Below, in pieces: positions 41,665 through 50,541 of a stretch of DNA of 64,000 nt (position 1 is its first letter; each line of letters opens with the position of its first letter). Position numbers and translations under genes: made by a program. The stretch is from assembly GCF_040544485.1 (NCBI RefSeq), contig NZ_JBDZDV010000001.1, positions 310,001 through 374,000 of the forward strand, read 5' to 3'. The notes under the pieces are model-generated. The model made no database searches, had not been told where the DNA came from, and saw nothing but the letters and a program-made list of their open reading frames with translations. The stretch is from Lacicoccus halitifaciens (lineage in GTDB: Bacteria > Bacillota > Bacilli > Staphylococcales > Salinicoccaceae).

Positions 41665-42916
41665 CAAACAAACGCTCCTTTTCATCCTGCCATCTGATAT
41701 TGGCGGGATCCATTTCAATTAGCTTATCAAGTATATCCTTGCGCAAAGGATGCCTGATTTCGGTTAAATAGCCATAATAATCTTCGTAAAATTCGAGAGA
41801 CTCCCCGATGAGGCCGGAAGCCTCACTGTAATATTGCATCGCTTTCTCATCGTCTTCGTTCTCTGCATATATTTTGGCGAGCAGGTACAGTGACTCACCC
41901 GACAGGGCATGGTGGTCGAAATCATGGAGGTAGTCATCGATATCTTCTGCAGCGTCCAGCTTCAGCAGGGTCTCGAACAGCATCAGGTAGGCATCATCGT
42001 AATCCTGATCCAGCCGGATCGCCTTGTCAAAGTACCCAAGGGCATCCTCCGGCCGGCTGGTCCTGAAATGGAGGCGGCCGAGATGGAAATAGGCAAGAGG
42101 GTTCTTATCATTTTCGCCCAGGTACCTCTCCATGGTGGCGATGGCCTCCGGGAGGTCATGCTGTGTTTCGTGGATGTTCATCAATAAAATATATGCGTTC
42201 ATATAATAAGGCTCATTATCAAGCACTTTTTCGAGCAGACTGATCGCCTTGTCGTATTCCTGAAGCTGGTATTCGAGGAGCGCCTCCCGGTACCAGTCGT
42301 CATTCGAGAAGTTCTCTTCCCGGGCTGCACCGAAGTGATCCCTCGCCTCTTCAAGATTCAGCAGGTTCATATTGATTTCAGCAAGCCTAAGATTGATGTC
42401 GACCTGATTCACCTGCTCGATCTCCTGATTCAGGAGGATGGTGTAATGCCTGTTTGCTTCGGGCAGGTCGCCGTCGTGGAAATACAGCTCTGCGATTGCA
42501 AAATCTATAATCGGATCGTCCGTCATCTCTTTTGCGTCAAATAAAGCCTTCAGTGCAATATCATTCATGTTGAGCTGCTGAAAGATCTCCGCCTTCAGCA
42601 TGAGGACGGCCGGTGTGGTTTCTGAACTGTTGACCAGGCTCAGGGCCTCATCCAGCCGGTTGTCCGTGATCATCAGATCCACAAGATATGCGAGGACCTC
42701 ATCATCATGTTCGGTATTGCGGTAAAGATGGAGATACACTTTCTCGGCATAGTCATGCAGACCGCCCGAGACGAGTGCATCCCCCATGATGAATAAGGCA
42801 TCCATATCATCGGCCGCCCGCGCTTCGGGCAGCCTGCCGATGATGGCGTTCAGCTTCTCTTCGGGATATTCCCCTTTATTCAATGAATCGATTGCCTGGT
42901 AAATCATTTCCTGCAT
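41645..42916 (-). CDS. ypiA: Tetratricopeptide-repeat protein (YpiA-like)
   Basis: A 423-residue soluble protein built mainly of TPR helices: repeats are visible around LAYLVDLMITDNRLDEAL, EALLEYQLQEYDKAISLLEKVLDNEP, PEAIATMERYLGENDKNPLAYFHLGRLHF and PEDALGYFDKAIRLDQDYDDAYLM. No signal peptide. It is encoded between aroA and ypiB, as in Bacillus. Probably a scaffold protein; partners unknown. Confidence 0.85.
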   Translation of the reverse strand: MQEMIYQAIDSLNKGEYPEEKLNAIIGRLPEARAADDMDALFIMGDALVSGGLHDYAEKVYLHLYRNTEHDDEVLAYLVDLMITDNRLDEALSLVNSSETTPAVLMLKAEIFQQLNMNDIALKALFDAKEMTDDPIIDFAIAELYFHDGDLPEANRHYTILLNQEIEQVNQVDINLRLAEINMNLLNLEEARDHFGAAREENFSNDDWYREALLEYQLQEYDKAISLLEKVLDNEPYYMNAYILLMNIHETQHDLPEAIATMERYLGENDKNPLAYFHLGRLHFRTSRPEDALGYFDKAIRLDQDYDDAYLMLFETLLKLDAAEDIDDYLHDFDHHALSGESLYLLAKIYAENEDDEKAMQYYSEASGLIGESLEFYEDYYGYLTEIRHPLRKDILDKLIEMDPANIRWQDEKERLFDEDGEL

Positions 42917-42929
42917 CTTAAATTTCCTT

Positions 42930-44216
42930 TCATCTGGCCTGTTTCAGTTTCTCCAAATCCTCAAGAAATCCCGGATATGAGATGTTGATCGCCGATGTGT
43001 CGTCTATGTTGATCTCGGTGTTGGAAGCGACCGCCATGACGAGCAGCATCATGATGATGCGGTGGTCATGATAGCCCTTGAAACTGTCGCTTGTCATTTT
43101 CAATTCCTTCAACGGATATACTTTGAACCCGTCTTCAAACTCTTCGAATTCGATGCCGAATTTTTCGAGTTCATCTATGACGGCCCTTAATCTGTCGGTC
43201 TCTTTGTAACGCAGTTCCAGGGCATCTTTGATCACGCTCGGCTCACTGCCGAATGCACCCAGCACCGCGAGCACCGGGATCTCATCGATCAGTCTCGGGA
43301 TGATCTCCCCGGACAGTTCGAACGATGTGAGGTCTTTTGAGTGGCGGATGCGGATGTTGCCGATCGCCTCCCCTTCGGAAGATGTCTCCTCGATCTCTAT
43401 GTCGGCATTCATCTGCTGGAACACGTCGATGATGCCGGCCCTCGTCTCATTCAAAGAGACATTTTCTATCGTGATGTCGGAACCTTCGGTGATTGCTGCA
43501 AGCACCATGAGGAAGGCGGCGGAGGATATATCCCCCGGCACCTGTACATCCCTCGGTTCCAGCGATTGGCCGCCCTTCAGCCTGATGGACAGGCCGTCGA
43601 CTTCAATATCGACGCCGAACTGTTCCAGCATGATCTCAGTGTGGTTCCTCGATTTGATTTTTTCATGGATGGTTGTCTCCCCATCCGCATACAGCGCGGC
43701 AAACAGGATGGCACTTTTCACCTGGGCACTCGCTACAGGCATTTCATACTCTATCGCCTTCAGGGTGCTCCGTTTCATCAGGATGGGCGGGTATTTCCCG
43801 TCGACGAGTGAAATATCTGCACCCATCTTCCCGAGCGGCGTACGCACGCGGTCCATCGGACGTTTGGCGATCGAACTGTCACCTTCTATGGTGGCATCCA
43901 TGCCGATGCCTGCAATCAGCCCCATCAAAAGGCGTGTAGTCGTGCCGGAATTCCCGGTGTATAACACTTCCTCCGGGGTGGTGAAATTGCTGCTCCCCGG
44001 CGATGTGACGGTGATCCTGCCTTCTTCCCTTTTGATGTCGACGCCAAGCTGGCCCATGATTTCCGATGTCCTGAAAGTATCTTCACTCTCAAGCGGTGAG
44101 TGGATGACTGAAGTGCCTTCCGCCAGGGATGCCATCATCAGTGCACGGTGTGTGATCGATTTGTCGCCCGGCACTTGTATACTGCCGGTGAATTTCTGAT
44201 TTAATAGTGATTTCAT
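42930..44216 (-). CDS. aroA: 3-phosphoshikimate 1-carboxyvinyltransferase (EPSP synthase)
   Basis: Sixth step of the shikimate pathway, 428 residues. Family signatures: IQVPGDKSITHRALMMASLAEG (phosphoenolpyruvate/shikimate-3-phosphate site), YTGNSGTTTRLLMGLI, and RYKETDRLRAVIDEL. The start overlaps the aroB stop by 4 bp. Third gene of aroC-aroB-aroA in transcription order. Confidence 0.97.
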   Translation of the reverse strand: MKSLLNQKFTGSIQVPGDKSITHRALMMASLAEGTSVIHSPLESEDTFRTSEIMGQLGVDIKREEGRITVTSPGSSNFTTPEEVLYTGNSGTTTRLLMGLIAGIGMDATIEGDSSIAKRPMDRVRTPLGKMGADISLVDGKYPPILMKRSTLKAIEYEMPVASAQVKSAILFAALYADGETTIHEKIKSRNHTEIMLEQFGVDIEVDGLSIRLKGGQSLEPRDVQVPGDISSAAFLMVLAAITEGSDITIENVSLNETRAGIIDVFQQMNADIEIEETSSEGEAIGNIRIRHSKDLTSFELSGEIIPRLIDEIPVLAVLGAFGSEPSVIKDALELRYKETDRLRAVIDELEKFGIEFEEFEDGFKVYPLKELKMTSDSFKGYHDHRIIMMLLVMAVASNTEINIDDTSAINISYPGFLEDLEKLKQAR

Positions 44217-45265
44217 AATGACTCCTTCAATGCCCCTATATATTTTACCATCTCATCAGTGCTGATTTCAGTAAAAAAGGGCTCAAAATCTTTATCCATT
44301 AAAATAAAGCCCACAGATGCATCACTGATGTTTTTCTTGTCGTGTTTCATATGTTTGAGCATCCGTCCTGGATCGAGGGTGCCCAATAATTCCATCGGGT
44401 ACCCCAGATTTGAAAAATATGTGTGATGGGACTCCAGATCAAAAATCCGGGACTCCGACTGTTCATTCGATATGAACATCATTGCATACAGACCCAGCAT
44501 GACTGCATGGCCGTGCTGGATCTTATATTCATATTCAATGGCATGGCCGAGTGTGTGGCCGAGGTTCAAGTATTTCCTTGAACCGGACTCGAATTCATCC
44601 TCGGTGACATAACGCATCTTCGTCCTGATGCCTTTGATGAGGCTGTCTTCGAGGTCTGCAGCCTTCACCCCGTGTGCAGTCTGTTCCATCAGATCACGAG
44701 CGGCTTTTTCACTGTCCAGCAGAGCATGTTTATAGACTTCCCCGAACCCGCTCAGAATTTCCGATTCAGGCAGGGTGCTCAAAAAGTCGAGGTCATAAAT
44801 GACGCCGGAAGGCCTGTGGAAAGCTCCGATCAGATTCTTGCCATGCCTTGAATTGATGGCAGTCTTGCCGCCGATCGCGGAATCATGTGCAAGCAGGGTG
44901 GTGGGCACCTGGATGAAATCCACGCCTCTTAGAGTGACTGCAGCGGCAAAACCGCCCGCATCCCCCGCCGCTCCGCCGCCGATGACGACGACGAGGCTTG
45001 AGCGCTTTATTCCGCGTTCAAGGAGGCTTTCAACAATCCCGATGAAAGCCTCCGCTGTTTTGGCAGCTTCCCCCGGCCTGGTGATGACCGGATCTTCAAT
45101 ATCCTTTAAAGCGGTGGTTTTAAAAGCGTGATGGACATTTTCATCTATTATATAAAAAACATCCTCATATCTTGATGTATAAAGATTCAGCGTTTCTTTG
45201 AAGATGCCGTGGCCGACATGGACTGTGTAATTATCATCAGGATAAGTCGTTTCAAATTCTTTCAT
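44213..45265 (-). CDS. aroB: 3-dehydroquinate synthase
   Basis: NAD- and metal-dependent second enzyme of the shikimate pathway, 350 residues. Motifs: VVIGGGAAGDAGGFAAAVTLRGVDFIQVPTTLLA, AHDSAIGGKTAINSRHGKNLIGAFHRP, and the metal-binding GHTLGHAIEYEYKIQHGHAVMLG with glutamate/histidine ligands. Located between aroC (2 bp upstream) and aroA (4-bp overlap). Confidence 0.97.
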   Translation of the reverse strand: MKEFETTYPDDNYTVHVGHGIFKETLNLYTSRYEDVFYIIDENVHHAFKTTALKDIEDPVITRPGEAAKTAEAFIGIVESLLERGIKRSSLVVVIGGGAAGDAGGFAAAVTLRGVDFIQVPTTLLAHDSAIGGKTAINSRHGKNLIGAFHRPSGVIYDLDFLSTLPESEILSGFGEVYKHALLDSEKAARDLMEQTAHGVKAADLEDSLIKGIRTKMRYVTEDEFESGSRKYLNLGHTLGHAIEYEYKIQHGHAVMLGLYAMMFISNEQSESRIFDLESHHTYFSNLGYPMELLGTLDPGRMLKHMKHDKKNISDASVGFILMDKDFEPFFTEISTDEMVKYIGALKESL

Positions 45266-45267
45266 GA

Positions 45268-46434
45268 TTAAAAGTTTTTCACTCTTTCTTTATGCGCTTC
45301 GACTGCACTTTCCAGCTCTTCGAAGTTGTCATGCGGGAACTTATCCAGGATCGCCTTCGCCATCTCGATAGCAACCATATGTTCACAAACTATCGAAGCT
45401 GCCGGCACAGCACAGGAGTCGCTCCGCTCGACCGTCGCCTTGAACGGTTCCTTCGTGTTTATATCAACACTCATCAGAGGTTTGTACAGTGTCGGGATCG
45501 GTTTCATGACCGCACGGACGACGATCGGCATCCCTGTGGACATGCCGCCTTCGAATCCACCCAGATTATTGGACTTGCGGATATACCCTTCTTCGCTGCT
45601 GTAGAGGATTTCATCCTGCACTTCCGATCCCGGCGTTTCCGCCAGTTTGAAGCCCATGCCGAACTCGACCCCTTTGAAAGCATTGATGCTGATCACACTG
45701 CCCGCGATCTTCGAATCGAGCTTCCTGTCATAATGGACATATGAACCCAGTCCGACAGGCGGGTTTTTGACGATCACTTCAACGATTCCGCCGATGGAGT
45801 CGCCATTTTTCTTGGCGGCATCGATCAGTTTTTCCGTTTTGCCGGTCTCTTCTTCAGATATCATGCGCACTGAAGACTTATCCGCAAGTTCGCTGATCTC
45901 TTCATAAGAGTAAGTGCCCTCATCCTTGACTTCGCCTATCTGCACCACCCGGCTTGCCATCTCTATGCCGAGCGCATGCAGCAGTTCCTTGCAGAGTGCG
46001 CCTACAGCGACGCGTGCGGCTGTCTCCCGTGCGGATGAACGTTCAAGGACGTTCCTCAGGTCACGCGCATTATACTTGATGCCCCCGACGAGGTCGGCGT
46101 GGCCAGGCCTCGGTTTTGTGATGACGCGTTTCAGCTTTTCTTCTTCCTCTGGGGTGAGCGGGTCGCTCCCCATGATTGTCGTCCAGCTCTTGAAATCATC
46201 GTTCGTGAGTTCGATCATGATCGGGCTGCCGAGCGTTTTACCGTGCCTGATTCCGGCGCCGAATGTGAAAGTGTCCTTTTCAATCTTCATTCTGCGGCCG
46301 CGTCCGTAACCGCCCTGCCTTTTTATGAGTTCAGCCTCCATCCGTGCCTTGTCGACCGGCATATTTGAAGGGAAACCTTCAATGATTGCAGTAAGTTTTG
46401 GGCCATGTGATTCGCCTGATGTTAAAAATCTCAT
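45268..46434 (-). CDS. aroC: Chorismate synthase
   Basis: FMN-dependent last step of the common aromatic pathway, 388 residues. Motifs GESHGPKLTAIIEGFPSNMP, RPGHADLVGGIKYNARDLRNVLERSSARETAARVA and GFEGGMSTGMPIVVRAVMKPIPTL are diagnostic. Supplies chorismate for menaquinone and aromatic amino acids. A TATAAT at 46456-46461 just before the gene, after the ndk terminator, may be its -10 box. Confidence 0.97.
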   Translation of the reverse strand: MRFLTSGESHGPKLTAIIEGFPSNMPVDKARMEAELIKRQGGYGRGRRMKIEKDTFTFGAGIRHGKTLGSPIMIELTNDDFKSWTTIMGSDPLTPEEEEKLKRVITKPRPGHADLVGGIKYNARDLRNVLERSSARETAARVAVGALCKELLHALGIEMASRVVQIGEVKDEGTYSYEEISELADKSSVRMISEEETGKTEKLIDAAKKNGDSIGGIVEVIVKNPPVGLGSYVHYDRKLDSKIAGSVISINAFKGVEFGMGFKLAETPGSEVQDEILYSSEEGYIRKSNNLGGFEGGMSTGMPIVVRAVMKPIPTLYKPLMSVDINTKEPFKATVERSDSCAVPAASIVCEHMVAIEMAKAILDKFPHDNFEELESAVEAHKERVKNF

Positions 46435-46462
46435 AATTCCACCTTCTATTCTAAAATTATAT

Positions 46463-46489
46463 TAAAAAAAGCTGAGTAAAAACCCAGCT
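46463..46489 (-). terminator. Terminator of ndk
   Basis: Eight-pair stem AGCTGAGT / ACCCAGCT (46470-46477 and 46482-46489, one G-U pair) with an AAAA loop, followed by seven T on the minus strand. Confidence 0.85.
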
Positions 46490-46502
46490 CATTGTTTTAA
46501 GA

Positions 46503-46949
46503 TTAGTAGATCCAGTCTTTGTTAATCAGATTATAATCCAGTATTTCAGCTTTATCAAAGAATAAGCCAATCTCTCTTTCAGCACTTTCAGGTGAGTCCG
46601 AGCCATGGATGATATTTTTTCCAACAGTTAAACCAAAGTCACCTCTGATGGTACCAGGTGCAGCCTCCTGAGGATTAGTAGATCCGACAACGAGTCTTGC
46701 AGTAGAAATCACATTTTCACCTTCCAGCACCATAGCAAACACCGGGCCTGAAGTGATGAAATCAACCAATTCACCAAAGAATGGTTTTTCAGCGTGCTCC
46801 TGATAATGTGTTTTGGCAAGATCTTCAGAAACCTGCATCAGCTTGGCACCGACGATTTTGAAGCCTTTGTTTTCAAGTCTTGAAACGATTGGGCCGATAA
46901 GGTTTCTTTGTACCCCATCCGGTTTAATCATTAGAAAAGTTTTTTCCAT
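46503..46949 (-). CDS. ndk: Nucleoside diphosphate kinase
   Basis: Balances NTP and dNTP pools; 148 residues. KTFLMIKPDGVQRNLIG at the start and the active-site histidine in NIIHGSDSPESAEREIGLFF are diagnostic. It sits after hepS-menG-hepT as in S. aureus, but an AT-only inverted repeat separates it from hepT. Confidence 0.97.
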   Translation of the reverse strand: MEKTFLMIKPDGVQRNLIGPIVSRLENKGFKIVGAKLMQVSEDLAKTHYQEHAEKPFFGELVDFITSGPVFAMVLEGENVISTARLVVGSTNPQEAAPGTIRGDFGLTVGKNIIHGSDSPESAEREIGLFFDKAEILDYNLINKDWIY

Positions 46950-46985
46950 TATTAAATCTCCTTATAAAATAGTTATGTGACCATT

Positions 46986-47011
46986 TTAACATTAAATATT
47001 TTTAATGTTAA
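46986..47011. repeat. AT-only inverted repeat between hepT and ndk
   Basis: Perfect 11-bp inverted repeat TTAACATTAAA / TTTAATGTTAA with a 4-nt loop, 1 bp after the hepT stop. No T-run follows in the minus direction (AATGG), so it is more likely an operator or an mRNA-processing/attenuation hairpin than a simple terminator. Confidence 0.55.
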
Positions 47012-47012
47012 T

Positions 47013-47966
47013 TCATTTCAGACGTTTTTCAAGTTTTTCTGCGATTTCAAGGAGGTAACCCCTGACAGGTTCCCTGATGCCGCTTAAATGCGAAATCGCT
47101 TTGTCATAATGACGTGTGCTGATCTGCATCGCTTCTTCCAGGACACCGGAAGCGAGTATCTGTCCGATCAGCTCATCAAGCAGACCGGGATTGTCCTTGA
47201 AATCATCAAGGTCCCGGCTGAACTTTTCATCTTCATCACGGAGGAGCAGCACGGGTAAAGTGTAATGCCCGTTCGCAAGATCCGAGAACTTCGGCTTGCC
47301 GAGTGCCGCTTCATCGCCGGTGAAGTCGAGTATGTCATCTATGATCTGAAAGCTCAATCCGATATGATTGGCGAATGCGGTCAGGTTTTCCATCGTCTCT
47401 TCATCAAGGTGGCTCGCATAGCTGCCGAGCCTTACACTGAGCACTATGAGCAGCGCGGTTTTGCGATATATTTTTTTATAGTAGTCATCATAGCTCTGCT
47501 TGGAATTGAACTGATGGTTGAATTGCAGGAGTTCCCCGCTGACGATCTGTTCTATCGCTTCAGAGTATGTCCTGTGGCACTCCGGGTGTTCAATATCACT
47601 GACGATATGGACCGCGGTGGATAAGAGCAGGTTGCCTGTAGTCACAGCCTGGAAATACCCATAGTCATAATAGGCGGTCGGCCTTCCCCGCCTCAATTTG
47701 CTGTCGTCTATGATGTCGTCATGGACAAGGGTCGCCATATGAAGGAGTTCCAGACTTGCGCTGACTTTATAGACATCGTCCATTTTATCCGGGTTCCCCA
47801 AACGTCCGGCTAAAATGGATAATGTCGGCCGTATTTTCTTCCCGCCGGATTTATAAAGTTTCAAGCCGAGGTCATTGGACAGGACACCTGAAGGTTCCAG
47901 GCTCTTCCTGATGAGCCGGTCAACTTTGATGAAATCCGGAGCCAGGTATTTCTTCAATGAAACCAT
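47013..47966 (-). CDS. hepT: Heptaprenyl diphosphate synthase component II
   Basis: Catalytic trans-prenyltransferase subunit, 317 residues, building the C35 side chain of menaquinone from isopentenyl and farnesyl diphosphates. The two aspartate-rich motifs are visible: MATLVHDDIIDDSKLRRG (first) and FQIIDDILDFTGDE (second). Works with HepS, whose gene lies two positions upstream. Its ATG follows the menG stop directly. Confidence 0.93.
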   Translation of the reverse strand: MVSLKKYLAPDFIKVDRLIRKSLEPSGVLSNDLGLKLYKSGGKKIRPTLSILAGRLGNPDKMDDVYKVSASLELLHMATLVHDDIIDDSKLRRGRPTAYYDYGYFQAVTTGNLLLSTAVHIVSDIEHPECHRTYSEAIEQIVSGELLQFNHQFNSKQSYDDYYKKIYRKTALLIVLSVRLGSYASHLDEETMENLTAFANHIGLSFQIIDDILDFTGDEAALGKPKFSDLANGHYTLPVLLLRDEDEKFSRDLDDFKDNPGLLDELIGQILASGVLEEAMQISTRHYDKAISHLSGIREPVRGYLLEIAEKLEKRLK

Positions 47967-47968
47967 GC

Positions 47969-48664
47969 CTAATCCTCGGTGATCGGTTTTATCGCGAAAT
48001 GGGTGGCTGCCGTACCTAGTGTGTGGGGAAGGACTTTAACATTGGTGAACCCTGTGGAAACGAGCATCTGTTTCAGCGCTTCTTTTGACAGGAATGAATG
48101 AGTGGATTCATACAGCCATGTATATTCGTCTTTTTTCTTTGCGATCAAACCTCCAAGAGCCGGCATGATCTTTCCGAAATATACTTCAAATCCATAATTG
48201 ATCAGGCCGTTTTCAGGTGTGGAAGTCTCAAGGATGACAAGCGTCCCGCCGGGTTTCAGGACGCGGTGGAAATCCTCGATCGCCGCCTGGTAATCCGGGA
48301 GGTTCCTCAACCCGAACCCGATGGTGACGTAATCGAACCGGTCGTCTTCGAACGGCAGCTCCATCGCGTTGCCATGGATCAGGGAGATGTTGTCGAATCC
48401 AGCCGATTTCGCCTCCGCCACTTCGAGCATGTTCTCACTGAAATCAAGGCCGGTGGTCTCCGCCCCGCTCAAAGCGAGCTGGATGGTCCAGTCACCGGTA
48501 CCGCAGCATACGTCCAGCACTTCCATACCTTCTTCAAGGAACATGTGGTTCATGGTTTTATTCCTCCAGAGCGTATGCTGGTTCAGGCTGATGATATTGT
48601 TCATATGATCATAATCATCTGATATCGTATTGAAAATTTTATGTACACGTTGTTCTTTATCCAT
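47969..48664 (-). CDS. menG: Demethylmenaquinone methyltransferase
   Basis: Last step of menaquinone synthesis (UbiE/MenG family), 231 residues from the ATG at 48664. Motifs: VHKIFNTISDDYDHMNNIISL, VLDVCCGTGDWTIQLA (SAM binding), YVTIGFGLRNLPDYQAAIEDFHRVLKPGG. A GTG three codons up is also possible; GGGTGA lies just before either. The start overlaps the end of hepS by 8 bp. Confidence 0.95.
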   Translation of the reverse strand: MDKEQRVHKIFNTISDDYDHMNNIISLNQHTLWRNKTMNHMFLEEGMEVLDVCCGTGDWTIQLALSGAETTGLDFSENMLEVAEAKSAGFDNISLIHGNAMELPFEDDRFDYVTIGFGLRNLPDYQAAIEDFHRVLKPGGTLVILETSTPENGLINYGFEVYFGKIMPALGGLIAKKKDEYTWLYESTHSFLSKEALKQMLVSTGFTNVKVLPHTLGTAATHFAIKPITED

Positions 48665-49163
48665 TATCGTCACCCGTACTCTTTGTAATATAAGGTAATT
48701 TTTTTATGTCAATCTCCTCTATGTATCGACTGATCAGGCTCAACAGGCTGTCTTGTGCATAACCATTATCTACAAGATAAAGAAGAGGTGCAAATAAAAG
48801 ATGCTGTAATTCTTCCGGCGAGGGATTTTCAGGAATCTCGGCATAGGCGGATTTTTTGGAAGTGATCGCTTTTGATATGCCGGAAACATCATTTATCACT
48901 TTATACTCATTATGTGCAGCCAGTATCTTATAAAACTGGCTGAAAAAATAATCACCGGTCAGTACATGTTCCTCCCTCTCCTCAGCTTCTGGTTCCTTAT
49001 CCAATATCTGCAGTGCCTTGTTGAAAAATAAAACCGCATGACAGATATGAGGGTCGCGGATGATGTTGCTCTCGTCATTGAAGAAGGCGAAAAAAGGTTC
49101 GCTATGTAATTCCAGTTTATTGTTCTTCAAATCTTTTTCTATCTGTTGTATAAGATTTTCCAT
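48657..49163 (-). CDS. hepS: Heptaprenyl diphosphate synthase component I
   Basis: Small regulatory partner of HepT, 168 residues from MENLIQQIEKDL, with AAGGTGATT upstream of that ATG. The family is poorly conserved; the assignment uses weak similarity (ICHAVLFFNKALQIL, LLFAPLLYLVDNGYAQDSLLSLISRYIEEI) and its position in the hepS-menG-hepT order. It is shorter than the Bacillus protein (about 250), like staphylococcal versions. Confidence 0.8.
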   Translation of the reverse strand: MENLIQQIEKDLKNNKLELHSEPFFAFFNDESNIIRDPHICHAVLFFNKALQILDKEPEAEEREEHVLTGDYFFSQFYKILAAHNEYKVINDVSGISKAITSKKSAYAEIPENPSPEELQHLLFAPLLYLVDNGYAQDSLLSLISRYIEEIDIKKLPYITKSTGDDNG

Positions 49164-49187
49164 GAAAAAAATCACCTTATAAATTAA

Positions 49188-49214
49188 TAGACCTAACATT
49201 AACCGTTAGGCCTA
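49188..49214 (-). terminator. Possible terminator of hup
   Basis: Stem CCTAAC / GTTAGG extended by TAG/CTA with one mismatch, 10 bp after the hup stop on the minus strand. The following T-tract is poor (TATTAATTT), so termination may be weak. Confidence 0.45.
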
Positions 49215-49223
49215 AATCATAAA

Positions 49224-49496
49224 TTATTTTACTGCATCTTTAAGTGCTTTACCCGCTTTGAAAGCCGGTACTTTTGAAGCTGCAATCTCTATTTCTTCAC
49301 CAGATTGTGGATTGCGTCCTTTACGTGCGGCACGTTCACGAACTTCAAAGTTACCAAATCCGATCAGCTGCACTTTTTCACCATTTTTCAATGATTCCTG
49401 AATTGATTCAAATACTGCGTCTACAGCAGCACCTGCTTCTTTTTTAGTAAGGTCAGCCTTATCGCTGACAGCATTGATTAAATCAGTCTTGTTCAT
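49224..49496 (-). CDS. hup: DNA-binding protein HU
   Basis: Nucleoid-associated HU/HBsu protein, 90 residues, which bends and compacts DNA. It starts MNKTDLINAVSDKADLTKKEA and has the DNA-intercalating arm GNFEVRERAARKGRNPQSGEEI. GGGAGGTGG precedes the ATG. Its leader contains an 8-bp inverted repeat (49521-49543). Confidence 0.97.
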   Translation of the reverse strand: MNKTDLINAVSDKADLTKKEAGAAVDAVFESIQESLKNGEKVQLIGFGNFEVRERAARKGRNPQSGEEIEIAASKVPAFKAGKALKDAVK

Positions 49497-49520
49497 ACTT
49501 GTCCACCTCCCATAATGAGT

Positions 49521-49543
49521 ATAATGATATGTTTAATCATTAT
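49521..49543. repeat. Inverted repeat in the hup leader
   Basis: ATAATGAT-7 nt-ATCATTAT, about 25 bp before the hup ATG. Candidate leader hairpin or operator; no regulator is recognisable. Confidence 0.4.
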
Positions 49544-49611
49544 GTTTTGACTTTAACACAGTCGATTAAGCACTGCAATCAATTTTGACGTTTTTTAACA
49601 TAAAAAAGGCT

Positions 49612-50340
49612 TTACTGCGCACTTTTGTGGACATTTGTCATGAAAATCGGTTCATTGTTTTCGTCCACTGTAATCTCCGGGGAATAGATCGGCACGACGG
49701 GTGTATATTCATACAGGACCTGCCTCACATCATCACCCGTCTCGAATTCCAGTCCGTTCTCCTCGATCATCCGGCCGATCTCCTCCCTGTAATCCACGAC
49801 GAACTCTTCACCGCCGCTGTAGTAGATATCGAGTGTCCCGCCCGAGTACGGGCTGGTCACGGTGGGGTTCTCAGAAAGGTTGTAGAAGTCGAGATCGAGC
49901 TTGTACACATTGGGACCGACGGCTTCTTCGAATTCCACATGCTCACCCATCCCCTCGACCCTGAGGCGGAGGGAGCGGATTTCTTCGGTGATCCTGAGGT
50001 CTGCAATTTTGACTGTCGGATCCTCTTCGGCATCCAGTATCACGAACTGGTAATAGCCGCCTGCTTCATAGGAGATCGCAGGCCTCTCATCCAGGTAATC
50101 TGGTACGAGCCTCGTAAAATCCACCTGATACTCGAAGTATTCGCGCGTATCGGATACTGTCTTGATCGGCAGAAGACCGCCCGAATCTTCCCTGAAACTG
50201 TCAACCGCCTGCTGTACCATCTCAATCTGGGATTCACTCGGCACCTGCCCGGCCTGTTCCGATTCCGGATACATGCATGCGCCCAAAATTAATGCGGTGA
50301 ACAAAATGACTGACATCTTTAACATATTTAAAATTTGCAT
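49612..50340 (-). CDS. YphF-like lipoprotein
   Basis: A 242-residue secreted lipoprotein: signal peptide MLKMSVILFTALILGAC with the lipobox cysteine near residue 22, then a mostly acidic extracytoplasmic domain. Its position between hup and the yphE-like gene, next to gpsA, matches B. subtilis yphF. Function unknown. GGGGGGCAGC precedes the start. No hairpin terminator was found between it and hup's promoter region. Confidence 0.75.
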   Translation of the reverse strand: MQILNMLKMSVILFTALILGACMYPESEQAGQVPSESQIEMVQQAVDSFREDSGGLLPIKTVSDTREYFEYQVDFTRLVPDYLDERPAISYEAGGYYQFVILDAEEDPTVKIADLRITEEIRSLRLRVEGMGEHVEFEEAVGPNVYKLDLDFYNLSENPTVTSPYSGGTLDIYYSGGEEFVVDYREEIGRMIEENGLEFETGDDVRQVLYEYTPVVPIYSPEITVDENNEPIFMTNVHKSAQ

Positions 50341-50538
50341 TTAGCTGCCCCCCAGGACAGGGATCATGAGAATGAAGGCCAAAAGCAGCAGTCCCCATGC
50401 GAACAGGGAGAGTACGAAACTGATGATCCTGTTTTTGATGACGAACCTTGCAACGTAAATCAGCACCGCTGCAACCGCCATTGATCCCATGGAGATAAAG
50501 GACAACCACATCAAGTCCATTGCGGATATACCAAACAT
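50341..50538 (-). CDS. YphE-like small membrane protein (DUF2768)
   Basis: A 65-residue protein with two transmembrane segments separated by a basic loop (ARFVIKNRIIS), beginning MFGISAMDLMWLSFISMG and ending PVLGGS. DUF2768/YphE proteins have this size and position after gpsA. Function unknown. It ends immediately before the yphF-like start. Confidence 0.8.
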   Translation of the reverse strand: MFGISAMDLMWLSFISMGSMAVAAVLIYVARFVIKNRIISFVLSLFAWGLLLLAFILMIPVLGGS

Positions 50539-50541
50539 AAT

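Noticed and set aside
43228..44199. 323-codon open frame on the plus strand
   Set aside because: Exact antisense of aroA; no family signature, no start site signals.
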